64,000 nt of DNA from Lacibacter sp. H407 (lineage in GTDB: Bacteria; Bacteroidota; Bacteroidia; Chitinophagales; Chitinophagaceae). Made by a program: the position numbers and the translations under genes. The notes under the pieces were generated by a model, which was not told where the DNA came from, ran no database searches, and saw only the letters and a program-made list of their open reading frames with translations. Location of the stretch: contig NZ_JBBKTU010000001.1 of assembly GCF_037892605.1 (NCBI RefSeq), positions 1,860,001 to 1,924,000 on the forward strand, given 5' to 3'. This document shows positions 1 to 8,513 of the stretch, piece by piece; the first letter of the stretch is position 1; each line of letters starts with the position of its first letter.

Positions 1-635
1 CCACTCACCTTTGCTGATGGAAAAAATTTGTTTGCCTGTTGGGTCATCCAGAAAGGTGTTTCGGCAATTACATGAAAAATCTTTTGTAAAAACGCATAAC
101 CAAATGCAAAGCCCAAACCCATGAATGCAGTCTTGGCAAAATTGCCACCCCGCTCACCTGCTTTTAATACACTGGCGCAGGCTGTTCCTTCTGGATAGGG
201 AAGCACACCATGTTCTTTTACAATCAAAGCCCGGCGTAATGGGATCATCATCAATGTGCCAAGGATACCACCCAGAATGGCGAGTGTAAGAATAGTGAAA
301 TAGTTGAAAAACTGCGAACTGTCCTTTTCACTTAAAAACAAAAAGCCCGGTAAAGTAAACACCACACCGGCTGCAATACTTTCGCCTGCACTTCCTGTTG
401 TTTGAATAATGTTGTTTTCAAGAATCGTTGTTTTTAAAAAGCGACGGCCTAATGTAATAGCGATGACTGCAATGGGGATGGATGCACTTACTGTAAGTCC
501 TGCTTTTAAAGCGAGATAAACTGTTGAAGCGCCAAAAAGAATTCCGAAAGCAGCACCAACCAGTACACTTTTAACGGTGAATTCGGCCATCTTACTTTCA
601 TCAGGAACAAAGGGTTGAAATTTTTGATCAGACAT
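1..635 (-). CDS. OPT family oligopeptide transporter, N-terminal part (cut by window edge)
   Basis: The reading frame starts at an ATG at 635 (MSDQKFQPF) and runs off the left edge without a stop, so only about the first 211 residues are visible. After a short hydrophilic N-terminus come several hydrophobic segments, including the typical OPT stretch TVYLALKAGLTVSASIPIAV and the conserved LPYPEGTACASVL motif near residue 150. OPT proteins are inner-membrane permeases that import oligopeptides or metal-chelate conjugates; the substrate cannot be told here. The family is usually 600-700 residues, so roughly two thirds lies outside the window. Family assignment is secure; substrate is unknown. 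Confidence 0.9.
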   Translation of the reverse strand, partial: MSDQKFQPFVPDESKMAEFTVKSVLVGAAFGILFGASTVYLALKAGLTVSASIPIAVIAITLGRRFLKTTILENNIIQTTGSAGESIAAGVVFTLPGFLFLSEKDSSQFFNYFTILTLAILGGILGTLMMIPLRRALIVKEHGVLPYPEGTACASVLKAGERGGNFAKTAFMGLGFAFGYAFLQKIFHVIAETPFWMTQQANKFFPSAKVS

Positions 636-700
636 ATGGCTTTTAGTTTAGGATAAGGAAGATAGGAAAAACTTTAGCACAGTTTAGAAAGGGATGTACA

Positions 701-731
701 CAAAAAAGCCCGCCATTGGCGAGCCTTTTGA
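701..731 (-). terminator. Rho-independent terminator of the Bax inhibitor-1 family gene
   Basis: A GC-rich hairpin (GCCCGCC pairing with GGCGAGC through one G-U) with an A tract on its left side, read as a U tract on the minus strand. It lies just past the stop codon at 749. Confidence 0.65.
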
Positions 732-748
732 AAAAATGTATGTGTAAC

Positions 749-1510
749 TTATTTACGACTGTTCATCTTAGCCAGTAAACGAAGAATTTCTAAATACAAC
801 CATACTAATGTTACCAGCAAGCCAAATGCGCCGTACCATTCCATAAATTTCGGTGCGCCCATTTCACTTCCTTTTTCGATCATATCAAAATCAAGGATCA
901 AATTCAATGCAGCAATGGCAATCACAGCCAGCGAAAAAATAATGCTGAACATCGAACCATTGGTAGAAGACATGAAGGAGAAGTTAATTCCAAAAAAGCC
1001 GAGGATCCATGTAAGGAGATAGAACACAGCAATACTTGCTGTTGCTACAAATATGATGGAACGGAAACGCTCAGTTACTTTAATGATGCGTAATGTAAAC
1101 AGGAGGTACATACTTGCCGCTACTGCAAACGTGAGCAACACTGCATGTGTAATAATGCCGGGATATTTTTCCTGGAACATAAAATTGAAGTAGGCTGAAA
1201 TGCCTCCAACAAATAAACCTTCCACAATGGCATAAGCCGGAGCAAGGAACGGACTCCATTCTTTTTTGAACGTGATCACCAATGCAATTACCAAACCACC
1301 CAACGCACCACCGATCACCATGGGCATAATATTTTTTCCTGCATCAAACCACTGCCAGGCAAATGCTGCGCCTGCCATCACCATCAGCATTAAGAAGCCA
1401 AACTTGTTCATGGTACCACGAACGGTCATGGTTTCGCCGCTGAAAACAGTGTCGGTTGTTTGAAATTGCTTTTCACTGAGAGTAGGATTACCTGACTTGA
1501 ATAAAGACAT
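749..1510 (-). CDS. Bax inhibitor-1/YccA family membrane protein
   Basis: A 253-residue protein with about seven hydrophobic helices after a roughly 35-residue cytoplasmic N-terminus. The Bax inhibitor-1/YccA signature is seen in the C-terminal half, where an acidic DFDMIEKGSEMGAP loop between the last helices is followed by EWYGAFGLLVTLVWLYLEIL. Members are integral inner-membrane proteins linked to calcium leak or membrane-protease regulation; no precise role can be inferred. It is monocistronic: a terminator follows and the upstream gene ends 41 bp before the ATG. Confidence 0.88.
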   Translation of the reverse strand: MSLFKSGNPTLSEKQFQTTDTVFSGETMTVRGTMNKFGFLMLMVMAGAAFAWQWFDAGKNIMPMVIGGALGGLVIALVITFKKEWSPFLAPAYAIVEGLFVGGISAYFNFMFQEKYPGIITHAVLLTFAVAASMYLLFTLRIIKVTERFRSIIFVATASIAVFYLLTWILGFFGINFSFMSSTNGSMFSIIFSLAVIAIAALNLILDFDMIEKGSEMGAPKFMEWYGAFGLLVTLVWLYLEILRLLAKMNSRK

Positions 1511-1551
1511 GGTGTAAAAATTTTAGGATTGTAAAGTTAACGGATAATTTT

Positions 1552-2415
1552 TTATTGCTTCAGTCCGGGATAGCGGCTCACAAATTCGATCTGATAATCG
1601 CTTTTTGTTTTGATGTGTTGAATAAAATGGCGAAGTGAGGCTACATCCGTTGAATCAGCAAAAGCCTGGTCGTGTGTTAACAGCACCATATGATCAGGTG
1701 TTTTGGTTCGGTTATGAAAAAAAGCACTGTCTACCTGTTTGATCAATTCTTCACTGCTTTGTTTCAACTTCAGCGAATCGTTAAAGTGCCATTCAATATC
1801 CCAGCCCACCACAACAAACCCTGCATTGTAAAGCGAATCGGCGGCAGCTTTGCTTTTTACAATGTCTGTTGCATTAACGGCTGCTGTTCGCCAGATATTC
1901 CGGCCGGGCGTTCGTGCAATTTTGTTGTTGAGTTGTAAGGAGTCGTCCGTTCGTTTAAAATCAGCAACTACAGCACTATCGTTACTGTAGAATTTTGAAA
2001 ACCTGTTGTGTGCATGTGTGTAACTGTGGTTGCAAATTTCAACCCATTCACTTTGTTGTAAGCTGTCCCAGGTTGCCTGTTGCTCTTTACTGCCATACAC
2101 ATGCTCGCCAACAACAAAGAAACTCACAGGCACCTGTTCTTCGTTAATTACACGAAGAACTTGCCGTGTTCCTTTGTTAGGCCCATCATCGAAGGTGATG
2201 TAGATCTTCTTTTTCTTTTTTGGTGGAGGCGGTGCTTCTTTTTCCGGTGCCGGCATGGCTTGTACAACGGGCGTGATTGCCATCGGCAATTCATTGTTGG
2301 TACTGTTGAATGTACAGCTGCTGAAAAAAACAAGAAGAAAAAAGTGGGGGAGATAGTTGGCTGAGTTTTTAGGCTCGCCTTCATCGTCGGCTGACGATGA
2401 TTCAGTTTGTTTCAT
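1552..2415 (-). CDS. Polysaccharide deacetylase (NodB-like) lipoprotein
   Basis: A 287-residue protein. A hydrophobic segment ending FFSSC (Cys34) is a lipobox. It is followed by a proline/lysine linker and then a NodB domain from about residue 70. Visible motifs are TFDDGP (catalytic base), NHSYTH (zinc ligands), ARTPGRN (motif 3), VGWDIEW and VLLTHD (general acid His). All are intact, so it should be an active metal-dependent deacetylase acting on an envelope glycan; the substrate is unknown. A longer reading from 2541 is possible, but it would run through the terminator of the upstream gene, so the ATG at 2415 is preferred. Confidence 0.85.
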   Translation of the reverse strand: MKQTESSSADDEGEPKNSANYLPHFFLLVFFSSCTFNSTNNELPMAITPVVQAMPAPEKEAPPPPKKKKKIYITFDDGPNKGTRQVLRVINEEQVPVSFFVVGEHVYGSKEQQATWDSLQQSEWVEICNHSYTHAHNRFSKFYSNDSAVVADFKRTDDSLQLNNKIARTPGRNIWRTAAVNATDIVKSKAAADSLYNAGFVVVGWDIEWHFNDSLKLKQSSEELIKQVDSAFFHNRTKTPDHMVLLTHDQAFADSTDVASLRHFIQHIKTKSDYQIEFVSRYPGLKQ

Positions 2416-2504
2416 AAAAAATAATTGTTGATTTGATTTGAATATGAAGATAGCAGGTGGCAAATTGCTTTGCAAGTACGCTTTCGTTAAAGATTCTGTA
2501 AATG

Positions 2505-2540
2505 AAAAAACCTCACAAAAATTTTTCTGTGAGGTTTGCA
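2505..2540 (-). terminator. Rho-independent terminator of the YtxH gene
   Basis: A perfect 10-bp stem, AAACCTCACA (2508-2517) with TGTGAGGTTT (2528-2537), with A residues at 2505-2510 that read as U on the minus strand. It follows the stop of the YtxH gene at 2557. Confidence 0.85.
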
Positions 2541-2556
2541 AATAATGTGTGTTGTT

Positions 2557-2856
2557 TTAAACAGCAGTTGTACCTTTTTCGCCGTCGTTTTTTTTCTTAA
2601 AGACGTCGTTGAAGATACCTTCGGCTTCACTCATATAATCTTTCATATTTTCTGAGCCCTTTGTTTTCAGCTCTTCAAAATAATCGCCGGCTTTGTTAAA
2701 CGATTTTTCTGCTTCCTCTTTCAGTTTGTTGGCTTTCTCTTTGAGATCAGCGTACATTTTTTCTTTTTCTTCATCGGTCATACTGTTGTATTTGAACAAT
2801 GCATAACCGGCTGCTGCACCCAGCAGAAACGTTGCGATGTGTTTGGGGTTGACCAT
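2557..2856 (-). CDS. YtxH domain-containing protein
   Basis: A 99-residue protein. Residues 6-22 (HIATFLLGAAAGYALFK) form the glycine-rich membrane helix typical of YtxH proteins. The rest is strongly charged, lysine/glutamate-rich and probably a long helix or coiled coil. YtxH members are small stress-associated envelope proteins of unknown mechanism. It is separated by about 245 bp of promoter region from the divergent sigma factor gene and has its own terminator. Confidence 0.8.
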   Translation of the reverse strand: MVNPKHIATFLLGAAAGYALFKYNSMTDEEKEKMYADLKEKANKLKEEAEKSFNKAGDYFEELKTKGSENMKDYMSEAEGIFNDVFKKKNDGEKGTTAV

Positions 2857-3034
2857 AGTTGTAAGTTTAAATGAATTATATCAATTATCAGTCCAGTTTA
2901 ATACTTGTTGTCAATACGACATTCTTTTAAAATTGACTTTAGTGTTTGCAGTTTACCGTTTTTCAATACTTACATTCAATATCTTTAGCCTAAGAACTGC
3001 TGCATTTAGGTTTTCCAAATTACAAAATATGTTA

Positions 3035-3041
3035 TACTTTG
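3035..3041 (+). promoter_or_regulatory. Probable -7 box upstream of the ECF sigma factor gene
   Basis: TACTTTG resembles the Bacteroidota -7 element (TAnnTTTG) with one base fewer in the spacer. It lies about 60 bp before the ATG at 3102 and overlaps the alternative in-frame ATG at 3039, which argues for the downstream start. Confidence 0.4.
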
Positions 3042-3101
3042 TATCCGGAGAAGGATGTTTCCGTTAAGAGAAAGTATACAGCAGGTTCTCTACGATTGCT
3101 T

Positions 3102-3725
3102 ATGGATAATGATAACATTTTATGGCAAGGGCTGAAACAGGGCGATAAAGAAATGTTTTTAGCCTTATATAAAAAGTATTACCATACACTCTTTTTCATT
3201 GGTGTGAAGGAGATGAAGGATGCTCATTTGGTAAAAGATATCATCCAGCAATTATTTTTATACCTGTGGGAAAAAAGGGAAACAATACAAGATGCAAGAG
3301 ATGTAAAATCCTACCTGATTACTTCCTTCTTACGAAAACTTACTGCTGATTGGAAAAAAAATAAACAATCGGGAGTTTTAGAAGTGGTGTGGAGCAGCTA
3401 CCCTGAAGATCAGCAACCAAACCCCGAGGAAAAATTGATCCGTAAAGACGAACAAAGCCATTTGTTTAAACTATTGATGGAGCGCATCAATGAACTGCCG
3501 AACCGACAAAAAGAATTGATAACGCTTAAGTTTTACGAAGGCCTTACTTACCAGGAAATTGTACAAAGAACCGGCTTATCACATCGCACTGTCTATAATA
3601 AAATACATGAAGGGTTAAAAAAACTCAAATTGGATATCGTCAAAAGTCAGTATCCGCAAAGTGCTGCACTACTATCCTTACTCCAGGTTTTGGCATCTGC
3701 TGCCACTATTACTTCGGCTCAATAA
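3102..3725 (+). CDS. ECF-type RNA polymerase sigma-70 factor
   Basis: A 207-residue sigma factor. Region 2 spans about residues 20-90 (FLALYKKYYHTLFFIG, then KDIIQQLFLYLWEKR). Region 4 spans about 125-180, with LPNRQKELITLKFYEGLTY and the helix-turn-helix QEIVQRTGLSHRTVYNKIHE. A hydrophobic tail of about 25 residues follows region 4. It is followed 106 bp later by a FecR anti-sigma gene and then susC/susD, the usual layout in which a TonB-dependent transducer signals through FecR to the sigma factor. The ATG at 3102 was chosen over 3039 because a promoter-like box lies between them. Confidence 0.9.
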   Translation: MDNDNILWQGLKQGDKEMFLALYKKYYHTLFFIGVKEMKDAHLVKDIIQQLFLYLWEKRETIQDARDVKSYLITSFLRKLTADWKKNKQSGVLEVVWSSYPEDQQPNPEEKLIRKDEQSHLFKLLMERINELPNRQKELITLKFYEGLTYQEIVQRTGLSHRTVYNKIHEGLKKLKLDIVKSQYPQSAALLSLLQVLASAATITSAQ

Positions 3726-3831
3726 ATACTAACGTTGGTTTCTTAATTTTCTTTTCGTTTATTTTTTAAAAAACGGGTAAAAAATTCCTGCAGCATACTC
3801 TGCTTTATAATTGATATACTAATACTTGATT

Positions 3832-4941
3832 ATGTACGCTGATAAAATGAGCATAGAGGAACTACTTTCTGACGAATCGTTTATTAATTACTGCAAAGGG
3901 GTTTCGCCTGAGGACATTGCTTTTTGGGAGAATTATAAACAACAAAATCCCGATAAGGCTTTATTGGTGGAGCACGCCAAAGAACAATATATTCAGCTGT
4001 TCAATGCGTTGGCCCTTGCCGACTTTGATGAGCAGTCGGCCCGTTTAAAAAACAGCCTTGAGGAGAAAGAGAGTACAGTGGTTATACAGATGGAGCAATT
4101 TGAAAAAGAAAAGCGGGGTAAGGTTTTGCCGCTATTGCTTCGAATTACTGCAGCTGCAGTGATTGTGGCAGGCCTGTTTTTTACGATCAACTATTTTGTT
4201 ACAGGCAGAGATAACAAGGTCAAAACCTATGCTGCGGTTTATGGTGAAAGAAAAAATATTCAGTTACCCGATGGTTCAGTTGTTACATTAAATGCAGGAA
4301 GCAATATCAAGATCAATGAAAAATATGGTGTAGCTACACGGGATGTTTACCTGGAAGGAGAAGCTTTTTTTGAGGTGAAGCATGATTCCACTCTTCCATT
4401 TATTGTGCACACTCCGGTAATGGATGTAAAAGCACTTGGTACAGCATTTAATGTAAAGGCGTATCTGAATGAAAAAAACACGCAAACATCTTTGATAAGT
4501 GGATTGGTAGAGGTAACACTTAAAGAAATTAATAACCTGAAGATGTTGCTTTATCCGAATCAAAAAATTGAATGGAAACATGGAAATACCAACACTCCCG
4601 GTAAAAACGTAGCCAATGTAAATAACGAAACTCTTTTAAATGAAACCGACAGCCTCAAGAAAAAACTGGTGGTAACGAGTACTGGTGATATCAAGGAAAT
4701 AGCCTGGAAAGAAAACAAATTGATCTTTGATGATGAAGAGTTTGAAGACATCGCCATTTTATTGGAAAGGTGGTACGGTGCAAAAATTAATTTTAAAGAT
4801 GCCCCCATTCGCAACTACCGGTTTACAGGAACATACGAAAAGGAAGATCTGAATACAGTGCTTGATTACATGAAAGAATCTAAAAATTTTAATTATACAA
4901 TTGAAGAAGGAGAAACATTAACCATAAATCTGTCAAAATAA
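3832..4941 (+). CDS. FecR-type anti-sigma factor
   Basis: A 369-residue single-pass membrane protein. It has a cytoplasmic N-terminal helical domain that would bind the sigma factor, a transmembrane helix around residues 98-120, and a periplasmic FecR domain (ERKNIQLPDGSVVTLNAGSN; DVYLEGEAFFEVKHD; FIVHTPVMDVKALGTAFNVK). A C-terminal DUF4974-like domain ends KNFNYTIEEGETLTINL. It should hold the upstream ECF sigma factor until the STN domain of the downstream SusC signals substrate binding. A TTG six bases upstream is an alternative start. Confidence 0.9.
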   Translation: MYADKMSIEELLSDESFINYCKGVSPEDIAFWENYKQQNPDKALLVEHAKEQYIQLFNALALADFDEQSARLKNSLEEKESTVVIQMEQFEKEKRGKVLPLLLRITAAAVIVAGLFFTINYFVTGRDNKVKTYAAVYGERKNIQLPDGSVVTLNAGSNIKINEKYGVATRDVYLEGEAFFEVKHDSTLPFIVHTPVMDVKALGTAFNVKAYLNEKNTQTSLISGLVEVTLKEINNLKMLLYPNQKIEWKHGNTNTPGKNVANVNNETLLNETDSLKKKLVVTSTGDIKEIAWKENKLIFDDEEFEDIAILLERWYGAKINFKDAPIRNYRFTGTYEKEDLNTVLDYMKESKNFNYTIEEGETLTINLSK

Positions 4942-4945
4942 AAAA

Positions 4946-4978
4946 ATACAGGAGAATGTTGCAGCATTCTACCTGTAT
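4946..4978 (+). terminator. Hairpin between fecR and susC (attenuator or processing site)
   Basis: ATACAGG (4946-4952) pairs with CCTGTAT (4972-4978), and inside it AGAATG pairs with CATTCT, with one bulged A. There is no U tract after it. It is therefore more likely a partial terminator or stabilising stem that sets the ratio of regulator to transporter mRNA than a full stop. Confidence 0.45.
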
Positions 4979-5048
4979 CCAAAATTTTGAAACACTTTTT
5001 ACTACTAAAAAGGGTTTCTATTTTTTAATTTAAAACCAAACTAAAGGT

Positions 5049-8000
5049 ATGAAAAAAAATCATCCTTACAGGTGGGGTATTGCGAACCCATCTTTAACGA
5101 AGCTGCTTAAAATTATGAAACTGACTGTAATTTTTCTGTTTGTATGTAGCCTGATGGTACATGCCGGCGGGTTCTCCCAAAATGTGAAAGTGACCCTTTC
5201 GCTAAATGGGGTAAAACTGACGACGTTTTTTAAAGTCATCGAAAAGGAAACCAACTACCGGTTTACATTTTCAAATGATATTATTCCGCCCGGAAGGATC
5301 GTAACCGTGAAAGCAAAAGATACGCCCTTATCAGAGGTAATGGATGCGGTGCTGCAGCAAACCAACCTTAAATACAGGTTCGACGAAACATCCGGTGTTT
5401 TTATTATTTCAGAGAAAAAAGATCATGCTGAAGATGCTGTAGTAATGCGTACGATCAATGGCACTGTAGCTGGTGATGGAGGAGAACCACTCGCAGGCGT
5501 AACAGTGCAGGTAAAGGGAACTACTAAAGCTACTACTACAGACAATAGTGGTTCATTTACAATTGAGGTAGAAGACAATGCTAAAGTATTAGTCTTGTCT
5601 TTTATTGGAATGGTTACCCAAGAAGTAAATATCGAAGGTAAAAGCTCCGTAAAAGTGGTAATGTCTTTATTAGACAAGGCATTAAATGAAGTGGTGGTGA
5701 TAGGTTATGGTACGCAGAAAAGAACATTGGTAACCGGTGCAGTTTCAACTGTAAGCAGTAAAACATTGAATGAACTGCCGGCCATAAGTATTTCGCAGGC
5801 ATTACAGGGTCGTGTTGCAGGTTTACAGGTAACCAATAATGGTAGCCCGGGTACCGAACCCATTGTACGTATCAGAGGTATCAGCTCAATTAGTTTTGCT
5901 TCAGATCCATTATATGTGGTAGATGGATTTCCTACAGGAAACCTTTCCGCAATTGATGTAAAAGATATTGAATCGGTAGACGTATTGAAAGATGCATCTG
6001 CTGCAGCGATCTATGGTTCAAGAGCAACCAGTGGTGTAATCATCATCAATACAAAAAAAGGAAGAAGAGATGGGAAAATGAGTGTTACGCTTGATTCCTA
6101 TTTTGGCATACAGGAAGTAACAAGTCGCCTTTCACTCCTTAATACAGAACAGTTCAAACAATATGCGCTTGCTTACAGAGGCAACCAGGTACCGAGACTT
6201 ACAGAACCACAAATAAGTCAACCCACTCATGCCGGGGCAACACAAACCTATGGCCAAACTAATACTGATTGGCAGGATGCTTATTTCAAAAAAGGCGGTA
6301 TGAATCAGCATAACATTGGCTTGAGCGGCGGTAATGAAGTATCACGATTTCATGCTTCTGCCGGTTATACTGATCAGCAGGGTATTGCACCAAGTGTGGC
6401 TTATCGTCGTTATAATTTCCGCATTAACTCAGATCATATCATCAACAAAGTTTTTACGTTCGGTGAAAACCTGTACATCGCTTCCGGAATTCAGAACTAT
6501 GATAATAATGAAACCGGCTCCAGAACCAACCTGGTGAATGTGATACGAATGATGCCACATATACCTGTTTTTGATCCAACATCTAACGGAGGTTACAGAG
6601 GTGTAGATGCTACAAAAGATGGTGGCGATCCAACCAACCCGGTAGAAGATGCAGCATTGAAAAATCCAGGTAAACGATCAACCGTAAAGATTTTTGGTAC
6701 TGCTTTTCTCGAAGCCAACATCACCAGCTGGCTGAAATTTAAATCTACGTTTGGTATTGATTATGCTACTGGGTTAGATTATCGTTTTGCACCTATTTTT
6801 AATAACAACGGTGCTGTTGCCGGTTCAAGCGCTACACAGGCAACGATTACAAATAACCGGAATGTTTCCACTGTAAAATTATTTACTGAACAACTTACGT
6901 TCGATAAAACGTTTGGCAACCATCATCTCAATGTAATTGCAGTTTACGAACAACAGAGCCAGCAAACAAAGCAGGAAAATGCAAGCGGTAACCAACCATC
7001 AAACGACCTGCGCACACTGAACAATGCAACGAATATCTCTGCACAAACATTGGTTGGAGAAAATACATTGTTATCCTTCCTTGGACGTGTGAATTACGAT
7101 TATCAAAGCAAATACATCGTAAGTGTAGCTATACGACGTGATGGACTTTCTGTTTGGGCTCCCGGAAAAAAATGGGCAACATTCCCCTCAGCTTCTGTAG
7201 GCTGGAGAGTTGATCAGGAAGATTTTATGCGGAACATGCCTAAAATTTCTGAATTGAAATTGAGAGTTGGATATGGAATTACCGGTCTTAACGGGTTGGT
7301 ATTGGGTAACACACCTTGGTTAGTGAGTGTGCTTGCAAATAGTTCATCGTACCCTCTTGGTAATTCAATTACCGGCGGACCAGGTTCTACTATTCCGGGA
7401 TTGGGCAACCAGGAGTTGGAATGGGAAAAAACAAAACAGATAAACATCGGTCTGGATCTTGGATTATTTAAAAATAAGATCACTTTATCGGCTGAGTATT
7501 ATCAGCGAAAAACAGATAACCTGATTTTGGAAGTACCTGTTCCCCCTTCTTTTGGATATATCAACAGCACAGTATTTCAAAACGTTGGTGCAATGAATAA
7601 CAACGGATTTGAATTTCAATTGGGTTACAATAAACGAGAAGGTGCGTTTAAATGGTATGCAAGCACAAACATGAGTTTTGTTACAAACCAGGTAACCAGG
7701 TTAGCTGAAGGTGTTACAAAAATTGAGCGTGGTAATGATGCAGATTTTGGTGGTGATAATATTACTAATACTGCACCGGGATATTCTGTTCAGGGTTTCT
7801 ACGGTTGGGTGGTAGAAGGTATTTTTCAAAGTACAGCAGAAGTTAGCAGCCATGCTACACAATCAGCTGCTACAGCTCCCGGCGACTTGAAGTTTAAAGA
7901 CCTTAACAAGGATGGAAAAATTGATAATGATGACCGCCAGTTTCTCGGAAGTTTTATTCCTAAGGTTACGTATGCATTTAACCTTGGCGGCAACTACAAA

Positions 8001-8471
8001 AATTTTGATGCATCACTTTTCTTCCAGGGAGTTCAGGGCAACAAAATTTATAACGCTACAAGGGTTATTACCGAAGGCATGGTTCGTTTCTTTAATGCCG
8101 GCACACAGGTGTTGAACGCATGGACGCCAACCAATACTAATACAAATATTCCACGTGCTGTTTCTTCAGATCCTAACAGAAACGCCCGTCCTTCTACAAG
8201 GTTTCTTGAAGACGGTTCATTTCTGCGTCTGAAAAATGTAATGTTAGGATATACGGTGCCGGTAAATTTTTTAAACACACATACAAAAGGATCCGTAAAG
8301 AGTTTACGGGTTTACGTATCAGCACAAAATGTACTAACGTTTACAAAATATAGCGGATACGATCCGGAAGTGGGTAACAGAACTCCCGGTTCATCATTAA
8401 CCAATGGTATCGACTTTGCAGTGTATCCACAGCCTAAGTCGTTCCAGGCAGGTATTCAGGTAAGTTTTTAA
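5049..8471 (+). CDS. SusC/RagA family TonB-linked outer-membrane transporter with STN signalling domain
   Basis: A 1140-residue protein. After a signal peptide (MKLTVIFLFVCSLMVHA core, residues about 24-40) comes an STN domain (about 50-115), a carboxypeptidase-regulatory-like beta-sandwich (about 137-212, starting INGTVAGDGGEPLAGVTVQV), a conserved EVVVIGYGTQKR segment, and the plug with SusC motifs (KDASAAAIYGSRATSGVIII). The beta-barrel ends in the C-terminal phenylalanine of VSF. It imports glycans or other large nutrients with the SusD lipoprotein encoded 42 bp downstream. The STN domain and upstream sigma/FecR genes indicate a transducer that also controls its own expression. The substrate cannot be inferred; no glycoside hydrolase is adjacent. 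Confidence 0.95.
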   Translation: MKKNHPYRWGIANPSLTKLLKIMKLTVIFLFVCSLMVHAGGFSQNVKVTLSLNGVKLTTFFKVIEKETNYRFTFSNDIIPPGRIVTVKAKDTPLSEVMDAVLQQTNLKYRFDETSGVFIISEKKDHAEDAVVMRTINGTVAGDGGEPLAGVTVQVKGTTKATTTDNSGSFTIEVEDNAKVLVLSFIGMVTQEVNIEGKSSVKVVMSLLDKALNEVVVIGYGTQKRTLVTGAVSTVSSKTLNELPAISISQALQGRVAGLQVTNNGSPGTEPIVRIRGISSISFASDPLYVVDGFPTGNLSAIDVKDIESVDVLKDASAAAIYGSRATSGVIIINTKKGRRDGKMSVTLDSYFGIQEVTSRLSLLNTEQFKQYALAYRGNQVPRLTEPQISQPTHAGATQTYGQTNTDWQDAYFKKGGMNQHNIGLSGGNEVSRFHASAGYTDQQGIAPSVAYRRYNFRINSDHIINKVFTFGENLYIASGIQNYDNNETGSRTNLVNVIRMMPHIPVFDPTSNGGYRGVDATKDGGDPTNPVEDAALKNPGKRSTVKIFGTAFLEANITSWLKFKSTFGIDYATGLDYRFAPIFNNNGAVAGSSATQATITNNRNVSTVKLFTEQLTFDKTFGNHHLNVIAVYEQQSQQTKQENASGNQPSNDLRTLNNATNISAQTLVGENTLLSFLGRVNYDYQSKYIVSVAIRRDGLSVWAPGKKWATFPSASVGWRVDQEDFMRNMPKISELKLRVGYGITGLNGLVLGNTPWLVSVLANSSSYPLGNSITGGPGSTIPGLGNQELEWEKTKQINIGLDLGLFKNKITLSAEYYQRKTDNLILEVPVPPSFGYINSTVFQNVGAMNNNGFEFQLGYNKREGAFKWYASTNMSFVTNQVTRLAEGVTKIERGNDADFGGDNITNTAPGYSVQGFYGWVVEGIFQSTAEVSSHATQSAATAPGDLKFKDLNKDGKIDNDDRQFLGSFIPKVTYAFNLGGNYKNFDASLFFQGVQGNKIYNATRVITEGMVRFFNAGTQVLNAWTPTNTNTNIPRAVSSDPNRNARPSTRFLEDGSFLRLKNVMLGYTVPVNFLNTHTKGSVKSLRVYVSAQNVLTFTKYSGYDPEVGNRTPGSSLTNGIDFAVYPQPKSFQAGIQVSF

Positions 8472-8513
8472 TGAAATTATCCCACGTTTATTTTATAAAA
8501 CAATTCTAAGGAT

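Noticed and set aside
2416-2541. 42-residue N-terminal extension of the polysaccharide deacetylase
   Set aside because: It would be encoded by the terminator of the upstream YtxH gene and would place the lipoprotein signal far from the N-terminus. The ATG at 2415 gives a normal lipoprotein.
4946-4978. Hairpin before susC as a riboswitch
   Set aside because: It is a single bulged stem with no conserved aptamer-like layout. A partial terminator or processing stem is the simpler reading.
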